Origin: Pseudorhodoferax sp. Leaf265
GTDB taxonomy: Bacteria > Pseudomonadota > Gammaproteobacteria > Burkholderiales > Burkholderiaceae_C
Direction of reading: 5' to 3'
Length of the DNA stretch: 64,000 nt
Assembly: GCF_001422365.1 (NCBI RefSeq)
Contig: NZ_LMMT01000034.1
Location: 356,944-420,943 of the forward strand
Shown here: piece by piece, positions 45,500-54,504 of the stretch
Position numbering within the stretch: position 1 is the first letter of the stretch
Layout: the number at the start of each line of letters is the position of its first letter
The notes under the pieces: model-generated
The model's database searches: none
What the model was told of the DNA's origin: nothing
The model's input: only the letters and a program-made list of their open reading frames with translations
Translations under genes and position numbers: made by a program

Positions 45500-46524
45500 G
45501 AGCGGTCCGTCGCAAGTGCGAAGCGCTGGCCGGCTTCGCTCTGTTCATCGAGTGCGCGGCCGGGCTGCTGCTGGCGCCGCTCGCCCTGGCGCTGGCGACC
45601 TTCGGCATCGCCGCGGGCCTGCTGCTGCGCCACCTGCACGCTGACATCGCCGCCATGGCGCTGCGCCAGCTCCTGGCGCAGGCCATCGCCGATGGCCTGC
45701 AGCTGGCGCACCACGTCGCCGTGGCTGGCGCTGAGCTGCACCTGGGTGGTGCCGCTGGCGTCCTGGCGGATGTGGATCTCGATCTGGCCGCGGTGCGGCG
45801 GGTCCAGCCGGATCACCACGCGCTCGCTGCCGCGCTCGATCTGCACGGCGATGCGGTCGCCGAGCTGCTGCATCAGGGAGGGCGCACGGCCCTGCGGCGC
45901 GGCCTCGCCGCTGCGCGGCTCCACGCTGTCCTGCGGCGCGCTGGCGGCTGCCGGCACCAGGCCGGCGGCCACGCTGGGGCGCTCGAGCGACAGCGCGGTG
46001 GTGGCAGTGTCGGCCGGCGCGGCCTGGGGCTTGGCGGCCGGCAACGGCGGCGCCACGGCGGCCGGGGCCGGCGCAGCGACGCTGGCGGGCAGGGCCGGCG
46101 CTGCGCCGGTGGCGGCCTGCACGGCCACGGTTGCGGCCGCGGCGGCTGCCGGGCGCGGCGGCGCTTCGGCCGGCGTGCCGACCACGGCCGGCAGTGGCAC
46201 GGCGATGGCGGGCGGCGGCTGCAGGCTGGCCAGCGCCGGATCGAACTGCAGGGCGGTGCCGGCGTCGGCAGCGCTGGTGTCGGTGTCGTCCTGCGCCGGC
46301 GCGGCCAGGGCAGGTGCGGCGGAACCGGGCGTCGGCAGCGCGGCGGCGGCGTTCAGCAGCAGCTGCAATGTGCGGTCGAAGCTGCCGGGCTGGGCTGGCG
46401 CAGGGGCGGCGGCTGCAGCGCCCAGGGCGGTGATGGGAACGCTGGGCGCGAGCACGGCCAGCAGCGCCGCAGCGGGCTGCGCGGCTTGCTGAGGCAGCAG
46501 GGCAGGCAGGGGCAGGGTGTTCAT
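45496..46524 (-). CDS. fliK: Hook-length control protein FliK
   Basis: This 342-residue protein has a long Ala/Pro-rich low-complexity N-terminal part (1-210) and a C-terminal hook-control domain (SERVVIRLDPPHRGQIEIHIRQDASGTTQVQLSASHGDVVRQLQAIGDGLRQEL). It measures the hook and switches export substrate at FlhB. The start overlaps the fliT stop (ATGA). The ruler part is close in length to other FliKs. Confidence 0.88.
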   Translation of the reverse strand: MNTLPLPALLPQQAAQPAAALLAVLAPSVPITALGAAAAAPAPAQPGSFDRTLQLLLNAAAALPTPGSAAPALAAPAQDDTDTSAADAGTALQFDPALASLQPPPAIAVPLPAVVGTPAEAPPRPAAAAAATVAVQAATGAAPALPASVAAPAPAAVAPPLPAAKPQAAPADTATTALSLERPSVAAGLVPAAASAPQDSVEPRSGEAAPQGRAPSLMQQLGDRIAVQIERGSERVVIRLDPPHRGQIEIHIRQDASGTTQVQLSASHGDVVRQLQAIGDGLRQELAQRHGGDVSVQVAQQQARGDAEGRQRQGERRQQQPGRALDEQSEAGQRFALATDRS

Positions 46525-46838
46525 GGGCGGGCCTCGAGCGGGGATGCACTGTCCTGCAGTGCGTAGGCGAGCCAGCCGTCGCGGCCCTCGCGCAGCTGGG
46601 CGATCTGCTGCTCCAGCGTTTCGCTGGCCTCGCGGCACAGGCCGCGCGCCATGGCGTGGGCCGTGCCGAGCCGCTCCAGTGCCTCGAGTTCGGCGCCGCT
46701 CCAGGGGCCGAGCGCCGCCAGCTGCGGCAGCTCGCGCGCGAGTGCGCGGTCGGCCAGCTGCACGGCCTGCCAGTCCTGCGCGCGGGCCGCGCCCAGCACC
46801 TGGGCGGCCAGCTGGGTCAGCTGCTGCTGTCTAGACAT
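46521..46838 (-). CDS. fliT: FliT-like flagellar export chaperone
   Basis: This 105-residue all-helical protein follows fliS with an 8-base overlap. Size, position and helical pattern fit FliT (LafD), the FliD chaperone. Sequence conservation in this family is low, so the call rests largely on context. Confidence 0.65.
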   Translation of the reverse strand: MSRQQQLTQLAAQVLGAARAQDWQAVQLADRALARELPQLAALGPWSGAELEALERLGTAHAMARGLCREASETLEQQIAQLREGRDGWLAYALQDSASPLEARP

Positions 46839-47247
46839 GGGCGGCCCCCGCGGTGCTGCGGCGCAGGTCCTGCGCCTGCACGTCCTGCCAGCCGGCGCGC
46901 AGCGTGCGCAGCAAGCCGGCGACCTCGTCGACCATGGCCGGGTCCAGGTCGCTGCCGGCACGGTACAGCCGCCAGCTGCAGTAGTCGTACAGCCGGGCCA
47001 GGTTGTCGACGACCTCGCCGCCACGCTCGGTGTCCAGCGCACTGGACAGGCCGTTCAGGATGTCCACGCACTTGTCCAGGCTCCCGGCCTTCTCGGTGAA
47101 GCGGCGCGCGGCGATGTGGGCGCGGGTGCGCGCCAGCTCCTCGAGCAGCCCGTCCAGCAGGATCAGCACCAGCTGGACCGGCGAGGCGTTGGCCGTCTGC
47201 GCGTGCAGGTTCACGGCGTGGTAGTGGTTGTAGGCGTCGTGGTCCAA
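46831..47247 (-). CDS. fliS: Flagellin chaperone FliS
   Basis: This 138-residue protein has the FliS pattern: YNHYHAVNLHAQTANASPVQLVLILLDGLLEELARTRAHI, then VDILNGLSSALDTERGGEVVDNLARLYDYCSWRLYRA. It binds flagellin before export. Its presence implies that a flagellin gene for this system exists somewhere else in the genome. It lies 20 bases after fliD. Confidence 0.93.
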   Translation of the reverse strand: MDHDAYNHYHAVNLHAQTANASPVQLVLILLDGLLEELARTRAHIAARRFTEKAGSLDKCVDILNGLSSALDTERGGEVVDNLARLYDYCSWRLYRAGSDLDPAMVDEVAGLLRTLRAGWQDVQAQDLRRSTAGAAHV

Positions 47248-47267
47248 GGTCGGTCTCGGCGGTGGTT

Positions 47268-48635
47268 TCAGGTAGTGGTCGACAGCGAGCTGAACAGGTT
47301 GGAGGTCTCGCTCATCTGCGACTGCAGGTTCTGCAACTGGGTGAACTGCGCCAGGTAGCGCTGGTAGGCGTTCTCGTACTGCAGCTCCAGGCGGTCCTGG
47401 CGCTGCGTGATGCGCTTTTGCGTGACCTGCACGCTGTCCTGGCGGCGCTTGATCAGGCCGGTGCTGGTGTCGGTCCAGCTGTCGGCCACGGTCTGCAGCG
47501 CGCCCAGCACGCCCGAGGAGGTGGTCAGGCCGGTGTTGCCGAACAGCGCGTCGAGCTTGTCGGGGTTGGCGGCCAGCGCCTTGTCGAGCTTGGCGCTGTC
47601 CAGCGAGATGCTGCCGTCGCGGCTGGTCTTGATGCCGAAATCCATGAGCCGCACGCCGTCCACGTCCATGCGCAGCGCGTTCGCCAGGCGCGAACGCAGG
47701 TTGCGCACGCCGGCGTCGGAGGCAAACACGGCCGACGCGGCGCCGTCCTTGCCGTAGGCGGTCAGCTCGTCCAGCGCCTTCTCCAGCGCGTTGTAGGCTG
47801 TCACGAAGCTCTGCAGCTTCTCGGTCGTCGCGCTGTTGTCGTTGGCCACGGTCAGCGTGGCGGGGGCGCTGCCGCTGGCCATGGGTTGGGCCAGCGTCAG
47901 CGTCACGCCCTCGATGGCCGTGAAGGTGTTGGAGGCCTGCTGCAGCCGGATGCCGGTGCCCTGGGCACCCAACCAGACCACCGCATCCTGGGCGGCCACC
48001 AGCTGGCGGCCGCCGGACAGCGCGGTCTTCAGCGCGCCGTCGGGCAGGCCGCTGGCGTCCAGCGTGAACGCGCCGGCGGCGCCGCTGCTGCCGGCGCCCA
48101 GCACCAGGTGGGTCTGGCTGCCGCTGGTGACGGTGCTGGCCACCACCTTGCCGCCGTTGTCCTCGGCCATGTTGATGGCGCGGGCGATCTCGGCATGCGA
48201 GATGGTGCCGTCGCTGTTCTGGTCGGCCATGGTCAGGTCGACCGAGAAGCTGGTGCCGTCGCCCAACTGCACCACGAGTGGGCCGCCGAGCGCCACCGGC
48301 ACGGCCGGCAGGTCCTCGAACGCGACCTGGTGCACGGTGGCGACCTGCTCGACGAAGAGCTGGTGGCTGCCCGGTGCGGCCTGGGCCGTGGCTCTGGCCG
48401 CGGTGATGGCGGTGCCGGCGCCGCTCAGCGTGGCGCTGCGCTGCACCACGCCGGTGCTGCGGCTGGCCAGGCCGCCGAGCGCGGTCTCGAACGCGCTCAG
48501 CGCCGACTGCAGCTTGGTCAACGCGGTCGATGTGCTCTGCGCGTTCTGGCTCTGGGTGGTCAGCTGCTTCTGGGCGCTGGCCACGTACAGGTTGGCCAGT
48601 TGCGAGGCCATGGATGTGGGATCGATTTCGGCCAT
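47268..48635 (-). CDS. fliD: Filament cap protein FliD
   Basis: This 455-residue protein has N-terminal LANLYVASAQKQLTTQSQNAQSTSTALTKLQSALSAFE and C-terminal RITQRQDRLELQYENAYQRYLAQFTQLQNLQSQMSETSNLFSSL helices, with the FliD core in between. Five AAGGAG-type bases before the ATG at 48635 decide the start. In other lateral loci flagellin precedes this gene; here only 75 bases separate it from fliJ. Confidence 0.93.
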   Translation of the reverse strand: MAEIDPTSMASQLANLYVASAQKQLTTQSQNAQSTSTALTKLQSALSAFETALGGLASRSTGVVQRSATLSGAGTAITAARATAQAAPGSHQLFVEQVATVHQVAFEDLPAVPVALGGPLVVQLGDGTSFSVDLTMADQNSDGTISHAEIARAINMAEDNGGKVVASTVTSGSQTHLVLGAGSSGAAGAFTLDASGLPDGALKTALSGGRQLVAAQDAVVWLGAQGTGIRLQQASNTFTAIEGVTLTLAQPMASGSAPATLTVANDNSATTEKLQSFVTAYNALEKALDELTAYGKDGAASAVFASDAGVRNLRSRLANALRMDVDGVRLMDFGIKTSRDGSISLDSAKLDKALAANPDKLDALFGNTGLTTSSGVLGALQTVADSWTDTSTGLIKRRQDSVQVTQKRITQRQDRLELQYENAYQRYLAQFTQLQNLQSQMSETSNLFSSLSTTT

Positions 48636-48710
48636 CTCAGACTCCTTGACGGGGGTTACCCGTGGAGAAGGCGACCGTTGCCCGGCGGCCATGAAGTGCA
48701 GATGCAGGGC

Positions 48711-49145
48711 TCATGGCGTCCTCCGCAGCCAGCTCTGCCGGGCGATCTCGTCCTGGCCCTTCTGTTCGGCGCTGCGCAGCGCGCGGCCGTGCTCCTGCAG
48801 GCGCTGCGCCAGCACCTGGTCGATGGCGCCCTGGCGGCGCGCGGCGGCCAGCAGCGCCAGCCGGGCCCGGTCCACGGCCTGCTCCTGGCGCGACAGGTCG
48901 CCGCGGTGGCGCTCGGCCAGCTCCATCACGTTCTGCTTGTAGTTGGCGCAGTTCAGCGAGGCCAGCGGCGACAGGGTGCCGCTGGTGGTACTGGTGCGCC
49001 ACAGGCTGTCCAGCCGCTCCTGGTTGCGGCGGCGCCGTTCGGCGTCGGCCAGCTGCTGCGCCAGCTCGGTCTGGCGGCGCTCGACCTCGCGTTCGCGCAG
49101 GTCGGCCAGGCGGCTCAGGGACGGGGCAGGGTGGTTCGCGTTCAT
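48711..49145 (-). CDS. fliJ: Flagellar export protein FliJ
   Basis: This 144-residue coiled-coil protein has LREREVERRQTELAQQLADAERRRRNQERLDSL and a second long helix ending near QDEIARQSW. It couples the FliI ATPase ring to FlhA. The start overlaps the fliI stop by 4 bases. It ends the fliE-fliJ operon. Confidence 0.88.
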   Translation of the reverse strand: MNANHPAPSLSRLADLREREVERRQTELAQQLADAERRRRNQERLDSLWRTSTTSGTLSPLASLNCANYKQNVMELAERHRGDLSRQEQAVDRARLALLAAARRQGAIDQVLAQRLQEHGRALRSAEQKGQDEIARQSWLRRTP

Positions 49146-50455
49146 TGGACCAGGCTTTCCAGTTGCGCCACCGTGGCGGCCATGGGCGCGGCGTCGTGCG
49201 TGCCCTGCTGCAGGAAGGCTTCCATGCGCGGGAAGGTCGCCACGGCGCGGTCGGTCGCCGGGTCGGCGCCGGCCACGTAGGCGCCCAGCGGCAGCAGTTC
49301 GCGCACCTGGGCATAGCGGCCCAGCAGTTCCTTGACCTGCAGCGCGGCGCGCTGCTGGGCGGGGCTGGCCACGAGGTTCATGCAGCGGCTGATGGAGGCG
49401 CCGATGTCGATGGCCGGGTAGTGGCCACGCTCGGCCAGTGCGCGCGACAGCACGATGTGGCCGTCCAGCACGGCGCGCGCGGTGTCCACCACCGGGTCCT
49501 GCTGGTCGTCGCCCTCGGCCAGCACGGTGTAGATGGCGCTCATGCTGCCCTCCGCCCGCTCGCCGTTGCCGGCGCTTTCGACGAGCTGCGGCAGCTGGCT
49601 GAACACCGAGGGCGGGTAGCCACGCGTGGCCGGCGGCTCGCCCAGGGCCAGCGCCACCTCGCGCTTGGCCATGGCATAGCGCGTGAGCGAGTCGACCAGC
49701 AGCAGCACGTGCTGGCCCTGGTCGCGGTAGTGGGCGGCGACGGCGTGCGCCAGTTCGGTGGCGCGCAGGCGCATCAGCGGCGATTCGTCGGCCGGCGCCA
49801 CGACCAGCACGGCGCGGGCCAGGCCTTCGGGGCCGAGCGAGCGCTCGATGAACTCGCGCACCTCGCGGCCGCGCTCGCCGATCAGGCCCACGACGACCAC
49901 GTCGGCCACGGTCTGGCGCGTGATCAGGCCCAGCAGCACGCTCTTGCCCACGCCGCTGCCGGCCATCAGGCCCACGCGCTGGCCCTTGCCGAGCGTGAGC
50001 AGGCCGTTGATGGCGCGCACGCCCACGTCCAGCGCCTCGTGCACGGGCTGCTTGCGCAGCGGGTGCACGCGCGGCGGCTGGGCCGGCAGGGGATGCTCGC
50101 CCGAGAGCGGCCCACGGCCGTCCATGGGCTCGCCCAGCCCGTCGACGATGCGGCCGAGCCAGCTGGGGCCGATCAGCGGCAGCCGGCGCTCGGCCAGCGG
50201 CAGCACGCGTGCGCCGGTGGCCAGGCCCTCGATGGCGCGGAACGGCATCAGGTAGGCGATCTCTTCGCGGAACCCCACGACCTGGGCCTCGACCCAGTCG
50301 CCGGTGGCGGTCTCGACGCGGCAGCGCTGGCCGGTGTGCAGCGTGCAGCCCGCGCTTTCCAGCAGCAGCCCCGAGGCGCCGACCAGCCGGCCGGTCGGCC
50401 GCGCCACGGGCACCTGGCCGAGCTCCACATCGCGCAGGGCGGCACGCAGGGTCAT
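49142..50455 (-). CDS. fliI: Flagellum-specific ATPase FliI
   Basis: This 437-residue protein has Walker A at 165-172 (AGSGVGKS), a Walker B region in GQHVLLLVDSLTRYAMAKREVALALGEPPATRGYPPSVFS, and other type III ATPase signatures. It drives substrate unloading at the export gate. The N-terminal beta-barrel part begins at the first residues, without the long leader of polar FliI. It overlaps fliH by 4 bases. Confidence 0.97.
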   Translation of the reverse strand: MTLRAALRDVELGQVPVARPTGRLVGASGLLLESAGCTLHTGQRCRVETATGDWVEAQVVGFREEIAYLMPFRAIEGLATGARVLPLAERRLPLIGPSWLGRIVDGLGEPMDGRGPLSGEHPLPAQPPRVHPLRKQPVHEALDVGVRAINGLLTLGKGQRVGLMAGSGVGKSVLLGLITRQTVADVVVVGLIGERGREVREFIERSLGPEGLARAVLVVAPADESPLMRLRATELAHAVAAHYRDQGQHVLLLVDSLTRYAMAKREVALALGEPPATRGYPPSVFSQLPQLVESAGNGERAEGSMSAIYTVLAEGDDQQDPVVDTARAVLDGHIVLSRALAERGHYPAIDIGASISRCMNLVASPAQQRAALQVKELLGRYAQVRELLPLGAYVAGADPATDRAVATFPRMEAFLQQGTHDAAPMAATVAQLESLVQ

Positions 50456-51186
50456 CGCACCACCTGCAGGGCCGGCGCCGCCGGCAGGTCTTCGTCATCG
50501 TCCTGCGCGTGCTGGGCCTCGGGCCGGCCCTTGCCCTTGAGCTGGGCGCGCACCTGGTCCATCACGGCGGCCTGGCGCTGGCGGCAACCGGCGTCGGCCT
50601 CGTGGCGGCCGGCGCGCACGTGGCATTCGCCGGGCTCCAGCCGGGTGTCGGGCAGGAGCTTCCACTTCTTGGCGCGCTCGGGGTCCAGGTCGGTGATGCG
50701 CTGCAGGTCTTCCGGGTGCAGGAAGACCTCGACCTCGCGGGCACGCACGCGCGGCAGCGTGGCCAGCGTCTCGTCCACCATGGTCAACAGCTGCAGCGGC
50801 TGCAGCGCCAGCTCGCAGCGGATCACCTGGCGCGCGACCTTGCCGACCAGTTCCACCACCTCGTCGCGCAGCGCCTCCTGGTACTCGGCCTGCAGCTTGT
50901 TGAGGGCTTCCAGGATGGCGTCGACCGGGCCGGCCTTCTCGTCGAAGCTCTCCATGATCTCGCGGCGCGCCTGCTCGAAGCCCTGGCGCAGGCCTTCGGC
51001 ATGGCCGCTCTTGTGGCCCAGCGCCTCGCCGGCTTCCTTGCCGCTGCGCAGGCCTTCGGCGTAGCCCTGGTCCATGGCCTGCTGGAAGGCCTGGCTGGCG
51101 TCGCCGCCGTCGGGTCCGCTCACGCGGGCCTGGACCTGGGCCAGGGGCGGGAAGCGGTGGGGGCGGGCGTTGCGGAGCTGTTGCAT
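50452..51186 (-). CDS. fliH: Flagellar ATPase regulator FliH
   Basis: This 244-residue protein has the helical stalk with glycine repeats (QGYAEGLRSGKEAGEALGHKSGHAEGLRQGFEQ) typical of FliH and a C-terminal FliI-binding part (VVELVGKVARQVIRCELALQPLQLLTMVDETLATLPR). The acidic tail (DDDEDLP) is unusual. It starts 5 bases after fliG. Confidence 0.92.
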   Translation of the reverse strand: MQQLRNARPHRFPPLAQVQARVSGPDGGDASQAFQQAMDQGYAEGLRSGKEAGEALGHKSGHAEGLRQGFEQARREIMESFDEKAGPVDAILEALNKLQAEYQEALRDEVVELVGKVARQVIRCELALQPLQLLTMVDETLATLPRVRAREVEVFLHPEDLQRITDLDPERAKKWKLLPDTRLEPGECHVRAGRHEADAGCRQRQAAVMDQVRAQLKGKGRPEAQHAQDDDEDLPAAPALQVVR

Positions 51187-51191
51187 GGCGG

Positions 51192-52229
51192 TCACTCGAC
51201 GGTCGCCTCGGCGAACAGCTGGATCTCGATCTCGCCGGCATCGGCGAGCGCCTTGACCTGGGCCATGATCTCCTTGCGCGTCTGCTCCACGCGCGACATC
51301 GGCACCGGGCCGGCGCGGCGCAGGATGTCCTGGAAGCTCTGCGCCTGGCGCTTGGGCATGGTCTGCAGGATGGCGTCGCGGATGCTGGGCTCGGCGCCCT
51401 TGAGCGCGATGGCCCACTGCTCCAGCGGCACCTCTTCCAGCAGCCGCGTGAGCACCACTTCGGTCTGGTTGGACAGGATGAAGAAGTCGTACATGCTGGC
51501 CTCGATCTTGGAGACCAGCTCGGCGTCGTGCACGCGCAGCGCCTCGATCATCTGGCGCTTGTCGCCCGGCAGGCGGTTCAGGATCTCGGCGACCTGGCGC
51601 GTGCCCTCGACGGCGGCGCTCTGCGTGCCCATCTCGTCCAGGCAACGGCTGACGATCTCGTCGAGTTCGGTCAGCAGCTCGTTGTCGATCTCCTGCAACC
51701 GGGCCATGGCGATCAGCAAATGGTCGCGGTCCTGCGCGGGCAGGTTCTCGATCACGCTGCCGGCCTGCGGCGGCGGCAGGAAGGACAGGAACACGGCCTG
51801 CATGCGCACATGCTCGTGCGCGATGCGCTCGGCCAGCCACTTGGGCGCGGCCCATTGCAGGCGCTGCATCTTGGGCCGGATGGCGTCGCCATAGATGCTG
51901 TTGAGCACGCTGCCGGCGATCTGGCTGCCCAGGGCCAGGTCGAGCGAGCGCTTGAGGTAGCTGCGCGAGGCGCCGTGCACGCCGCTTTGCTCGCGGTAGT
52001 TGTCGAAAAAGCGCGTCATGGCGTGCTTCACCGCCTCGACCTTGATGCCCGACAGGCGCGACATCACCTGCGTGACCTCCAGCAGCTCCTCGCGCGAGAG
52101 GTGGCGCAGCACGGCCGCGGCCGGCTCCTCGCCCATGCACAGCAGCACGATGGCCGCCTGCTCGATCGGGCTGGAAGGGGCGGGCGCCGGCACTTCGGCC
52201 AGCGCGGTGGACTCATTCAGGTCGGCCAT
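51192..52229 (-). CDS. fliG: Flagellar motor switch protein FliG
   Basis: This 345-residue protein has three armadillo-like domains. PIEQAAIVLLCMGEEPAAAVLRHLSREEL opens it, and the C-terminal torque helix region contains LTRLLEEVPLEQWAIALKGAEPSIRDAILQTMPKRQAQSF with the charged residues. It couples the stator to the MS ring. It overlaps the 3' end of fliF by 17 bases. Confidence 0.96.
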   Translation of the reverse strand: MADLNESTALAEVPAPAPSSPIEQAAIVLLCMGEEPAAAVLRHLSREELLEVTQVMSRLSGIKVEAVKHAMTRFFDNYREQSGVHGASRSYLKRSLDLALGSQIAGSVLNSIYGDAIRPKMQRLQWAAPKWLAERIAHEHVRMQAVFLSFLPPPQAGSVIENLPAQDRDHLLIAMARLQEIDNELLTELDEIVSRCLDEMGTQSAAVEGTRQVAEILNRLPGDKRQMIEALRVHDAELVSKIEASMYDFFILSNQTEVVLTRLLEEVPLEQWAIALKGAEPSIRDAILQTMPKRQAQSFQDILRRAGPVPMSRVEQTRKEIMAQVKALADAGEIEIQLFAEATVE

Positions 52230-53907
52230 GCTTTTGCACCCACTGTTTGACGACTTCGGCGACGCGTTCGGGCTCCTTGGCGGCCAGCACGCGCAGGTGG
52301 TTGACCATCACGTCCACCGGCGAGCCGGGCGGCGGCAGGTCGTAGTCCTCCAGCAGCGGGACCACCGGGATCTGGGCGCCGGCCGCCGGCGGCAGCGCCG
52401 CCATGGCGGAAGGCGCCGCCTGCGGGCCGGTCAGCGCAGCCAGCGGCGGCGTGTCGGCGTCTTCGCTGCGCCGACGCGGCGTGGCCGGCTTCGGTGCCAG
52501 GTGCTGTTGCACGCTGCGCAGCAATGGGCGCGCCAGCAGGAAGTAGGCGAGCAGGCCACCCAGCAGCCACGCCACGGGCGTGGCGTACTCGTAGATGCGG
52601 TCGGGCTGCTTCCACCACGGGGCCATCTCGGGCGGGGCCGTGAAGGCCAGCGCCGACACGGCCAGCTTGTCGCCGCGCTCGGCGTCGATGCCCAGGCCGT
52701 TGCGCAGCACGCCTTCGATGCGCGTGAGGTCCTCGGCGCTCCAGCCGTTGCCGCCGGGCGCGGCGGCGTTGTTGAGCACCACCGCCACGTTCAGGCGCGC
52801 GAGCTGGCCGCGGGCATGGCGGATCTGGCGGATCTGGCGGTCGTAGGCGTATTGGCGCGTGGTGGCGTTGCGGCGCGCAGTGGCGTCGTTGCCGGCGTTC
52901 TGGGCGTTGGCCTGCGCCTGCGCGTTCGGGTTGGGATTGGCCGGCGGAGGCGGGCGGTTGGACAGCGAGCCCGGCACGCCCAGCGCAGCTTGCGAGCGGT
53001 CCTGCTCGTCGCGCACGGCCTCGGAGGTGATGCGCGGGTTGTCGCCCAGCTTCTCCACGGTCTCGTCGATGCGGTCCTCGCGCACCTCGGCGGTCACGCT
53101 GGCCTTGAAGTTGTCCAGGCCGACCACGGGCCCCAGCAGCTCGCGCACATTGGCCAGCGTGGCGTCCTGGTGGCGGCGCGCGGCGTCGCCCCCGCCCACG
53201 GCGTCGAAGCCCTGGCTCAGGTCCACGCGCGAGGACAGCAGGTTGCCGGCTTGGTCCACGAGGCTCACGCGCTGCACGTCCAGGCTGGAGACGCTGCCGG
53301 CCACCATGTTGACGATGGCGGCGATCTGCTCGGGCGCCAGCTTGCGGCCGGGCTTGAGCGCCAGCACCACGGAAGCCGAGGCCTTCTCGCCGTCGCCCAG
53401 CACGAAGGAGGTCGAGCGCGGCATCGACAGGTGCACGCGCGCCGATTCCACGGCGTCCAGCGTGCGGATGCTCTGCGCCAGCTCGCCCTCCAGGCCGCGG
53501 CGAAAGCGCACGTCCTGCACGAACTGGCTCACGCCCAGCGGGTCGCTCTTGTCCATGAGCTCCAGGCCGGCCGGCAGCTGGGCCGTCACGCCCTTGGCCG
53601 CCAGCAGCATGCGCACACGGCCGAGCTGGCTGCCCGGCACCAGCACCTGGCCGCTGTCGGGGTGCAGGCGGTAGGGCACGCCCTCGGCATCGAGCACGGC
53701 CATCATGTCGGAGGCCGCGATGCGCTCGCGCGCGCCGAACACGGGCTTGTAGCCGGCCTCGTCGCGCCACAGCAGCATCATCACCACGGCCGTCAGGCCG
53801 ACGGCCAGCAGCAGGATGGGCAAGAGCGAGCGGGACAGCCCGGCCGGCAAGGTCGGCATGCCGACGTTGCGCAGGTTCTGGACTCCGGCCTTCAGGGTGG
53901 CGATCAC
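52213..53907 (-). CDS. fliF: MS-ring protein FliF
   Basis: This 564-residue protein starts at a GTG. It has two membrane helices, one near residue 35 (ILLLAVGLTAVVMMLLW) and one near 450 (PVAWLLGGLLAYFLLARPLL), with the ring-building domains in between. The C-terminal tail (PVDVMVNHLRVLAAKEPERVAEVVKQWV) binds FliG. It is the assembly base of the motor, 16 bases downstream of fliE. Confidence 0.96.
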   Translation of the reverse strand: MIATLKAGVQNLRNVGMPTLPAGLSRSLLPILLLAVGLTAVVMMLLWRDEAGYKPVFGARERIAASDMMAVLDAEGVPYRLHPDSGQVLVPGSQLGRVRMLLAAKGVTAQLPAGLELMDKSDPLGVSQFVQDVRFRRGLEGELAQSIRTLDAVESARVHLSMPRSTSFVLGDGEKASASVVLALKPGRKLAPEQIAAIVNMVAGSVSSLDVQRVSLVDQAGNLLSSRVDLSQGFDAVGGGDAARRHQDATLANVRELLGPVVGLDNFKASVTAEVREDRIDETVEKLGDNPRITSEAVRDEQDRSQAALGVPGSLSNRPPPPANPNPNAQAQANAQNAGNDATARRNATTRQYAYDRQIRQIRHARGQLARLNVAVVLNNAAAPGGNGWSAEDLTRIEGVLRNGLGIDAERGDKLAVSALAFTAPPEMAPWWKQPDRIYEYATPVAWLLGGLLAYFLLARPLLRSVQQHLAPKPATPRRRSEDADTPPLAALTGPQAAPSAMAALPPAAGAQIPVVPLLEDYDLPPPGSPVDVMVNHLRVLAAKEPERVAEVVKQWVQKHGRPE

Positions 53908-53923
53908 GTGGCGGTCCCGGACG

Positions 53924-54262
53924 TCAGATCGGCAGCTTGACCAGGTCTTCGACCGCGGTCACGACCTTGTTGCGCACCTGCATGAGCATGGAGAACGACA
54001 GGCTGGCCTGCTGGCTGGAGAGCATGGCGCCGACCAGGTCGTCGCTCTGGCCGCTGTCCACGGCCGCCATCTGCTGGCCAGCCGCGTGGTCCTGCGTGTT
54101 CACGCTGTTCACCGCGTCGCGCATGCGCTGCGCGAAACCGCCCGCGGCAGCGGGTTCGGGGCCGTCGTCGGGCGCCTGGGGCAGAACGTTCTGGAGATCT
54201 GCAGCCTGCGCTTTGATGTGTGCCAGATTCGCAGCAATTGCGTTGTTCATGTTGTTTGCCAT
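53924..54262 (-). CDS. fliE: MS-ring/rod adapter FliE
   Basis: This 112-residue protein ends VGAMLSSQQASLSFSMLMQVRNKVVTAVEDLVKLPI, the FliE C-terminus. GAGGGA lies before the ATG at 54262. It is first gene of the fliEFGHIJ operon, read away from the hybrid kinase gene. The upstream 242 bases are AT-rich and hold an inverted repeat. Confidence 0.92.
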   Translation of the reverse strand: MANNMNNAIAANLAHIKAQAADLQNVLPQAPDDGPEPAAAGGFAQRMRDAVNSVNTQDHAAGQQMAAVDSGQSDDLVGAMLSSQQASLSFSMLMQVRNKVVTAVEDLVKLPI

Positions 54263-54288
54263 GACGCATTCCCTCAGCGTTGCGTTGA

Positions 54289-54310
54289 ACTCAATACCTG
54301 AGTGTTGAGT
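54289..54310. promoter_or_regulatory. Inverted repeat in the fliE / kinase intergenic region
   Basis: ACTCAA (54289-54294) and TTGAGT (54305-54310) form a dyad with a 10-base spacer; a nested ACTCA/TGAGT pair also occurs. It lies 27 bases upstream of the fliE start. Between here and 54420 the sequence is unusually AT-rich and includes TATGAT on the minus strand. A transcription-factor site is plausible; the regulator is not known. Confidence 0.4.
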
Positions 54311-54504
54311 ATTTCGCACCATCATAAGGCTATTTTTTGCACTTTCGTGATTTTTACGCACATCAAGTCTCAAAGTGCTACCGAACACTGCCCCTGCGTT
54401 AGTAAATTCAAACACTTGCCGTCGTTTCTTGAGGCAGCGCTAGGATGGCGGCCTCGTCGCGTTCCATGACCTTCTGTGGAACAGCGCGCAACAGGGAGTG
54501 ATGC

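Noticed and set aside
48636..48710. Gap between fliJ and fliD examined for flagellin or a sigma-28 promoter
   Set aside because: It is only 75 bases long, too short for a gene, and shows no TAAA/GCCGATAA elements; only the fliD ribosome site is clear.
54501..54503. ATG at 54501 as kinase start
   Set aside because: It is out of frame with the kinase; the TTG at 54505 has a well-spaced GGGAG and is in frame.
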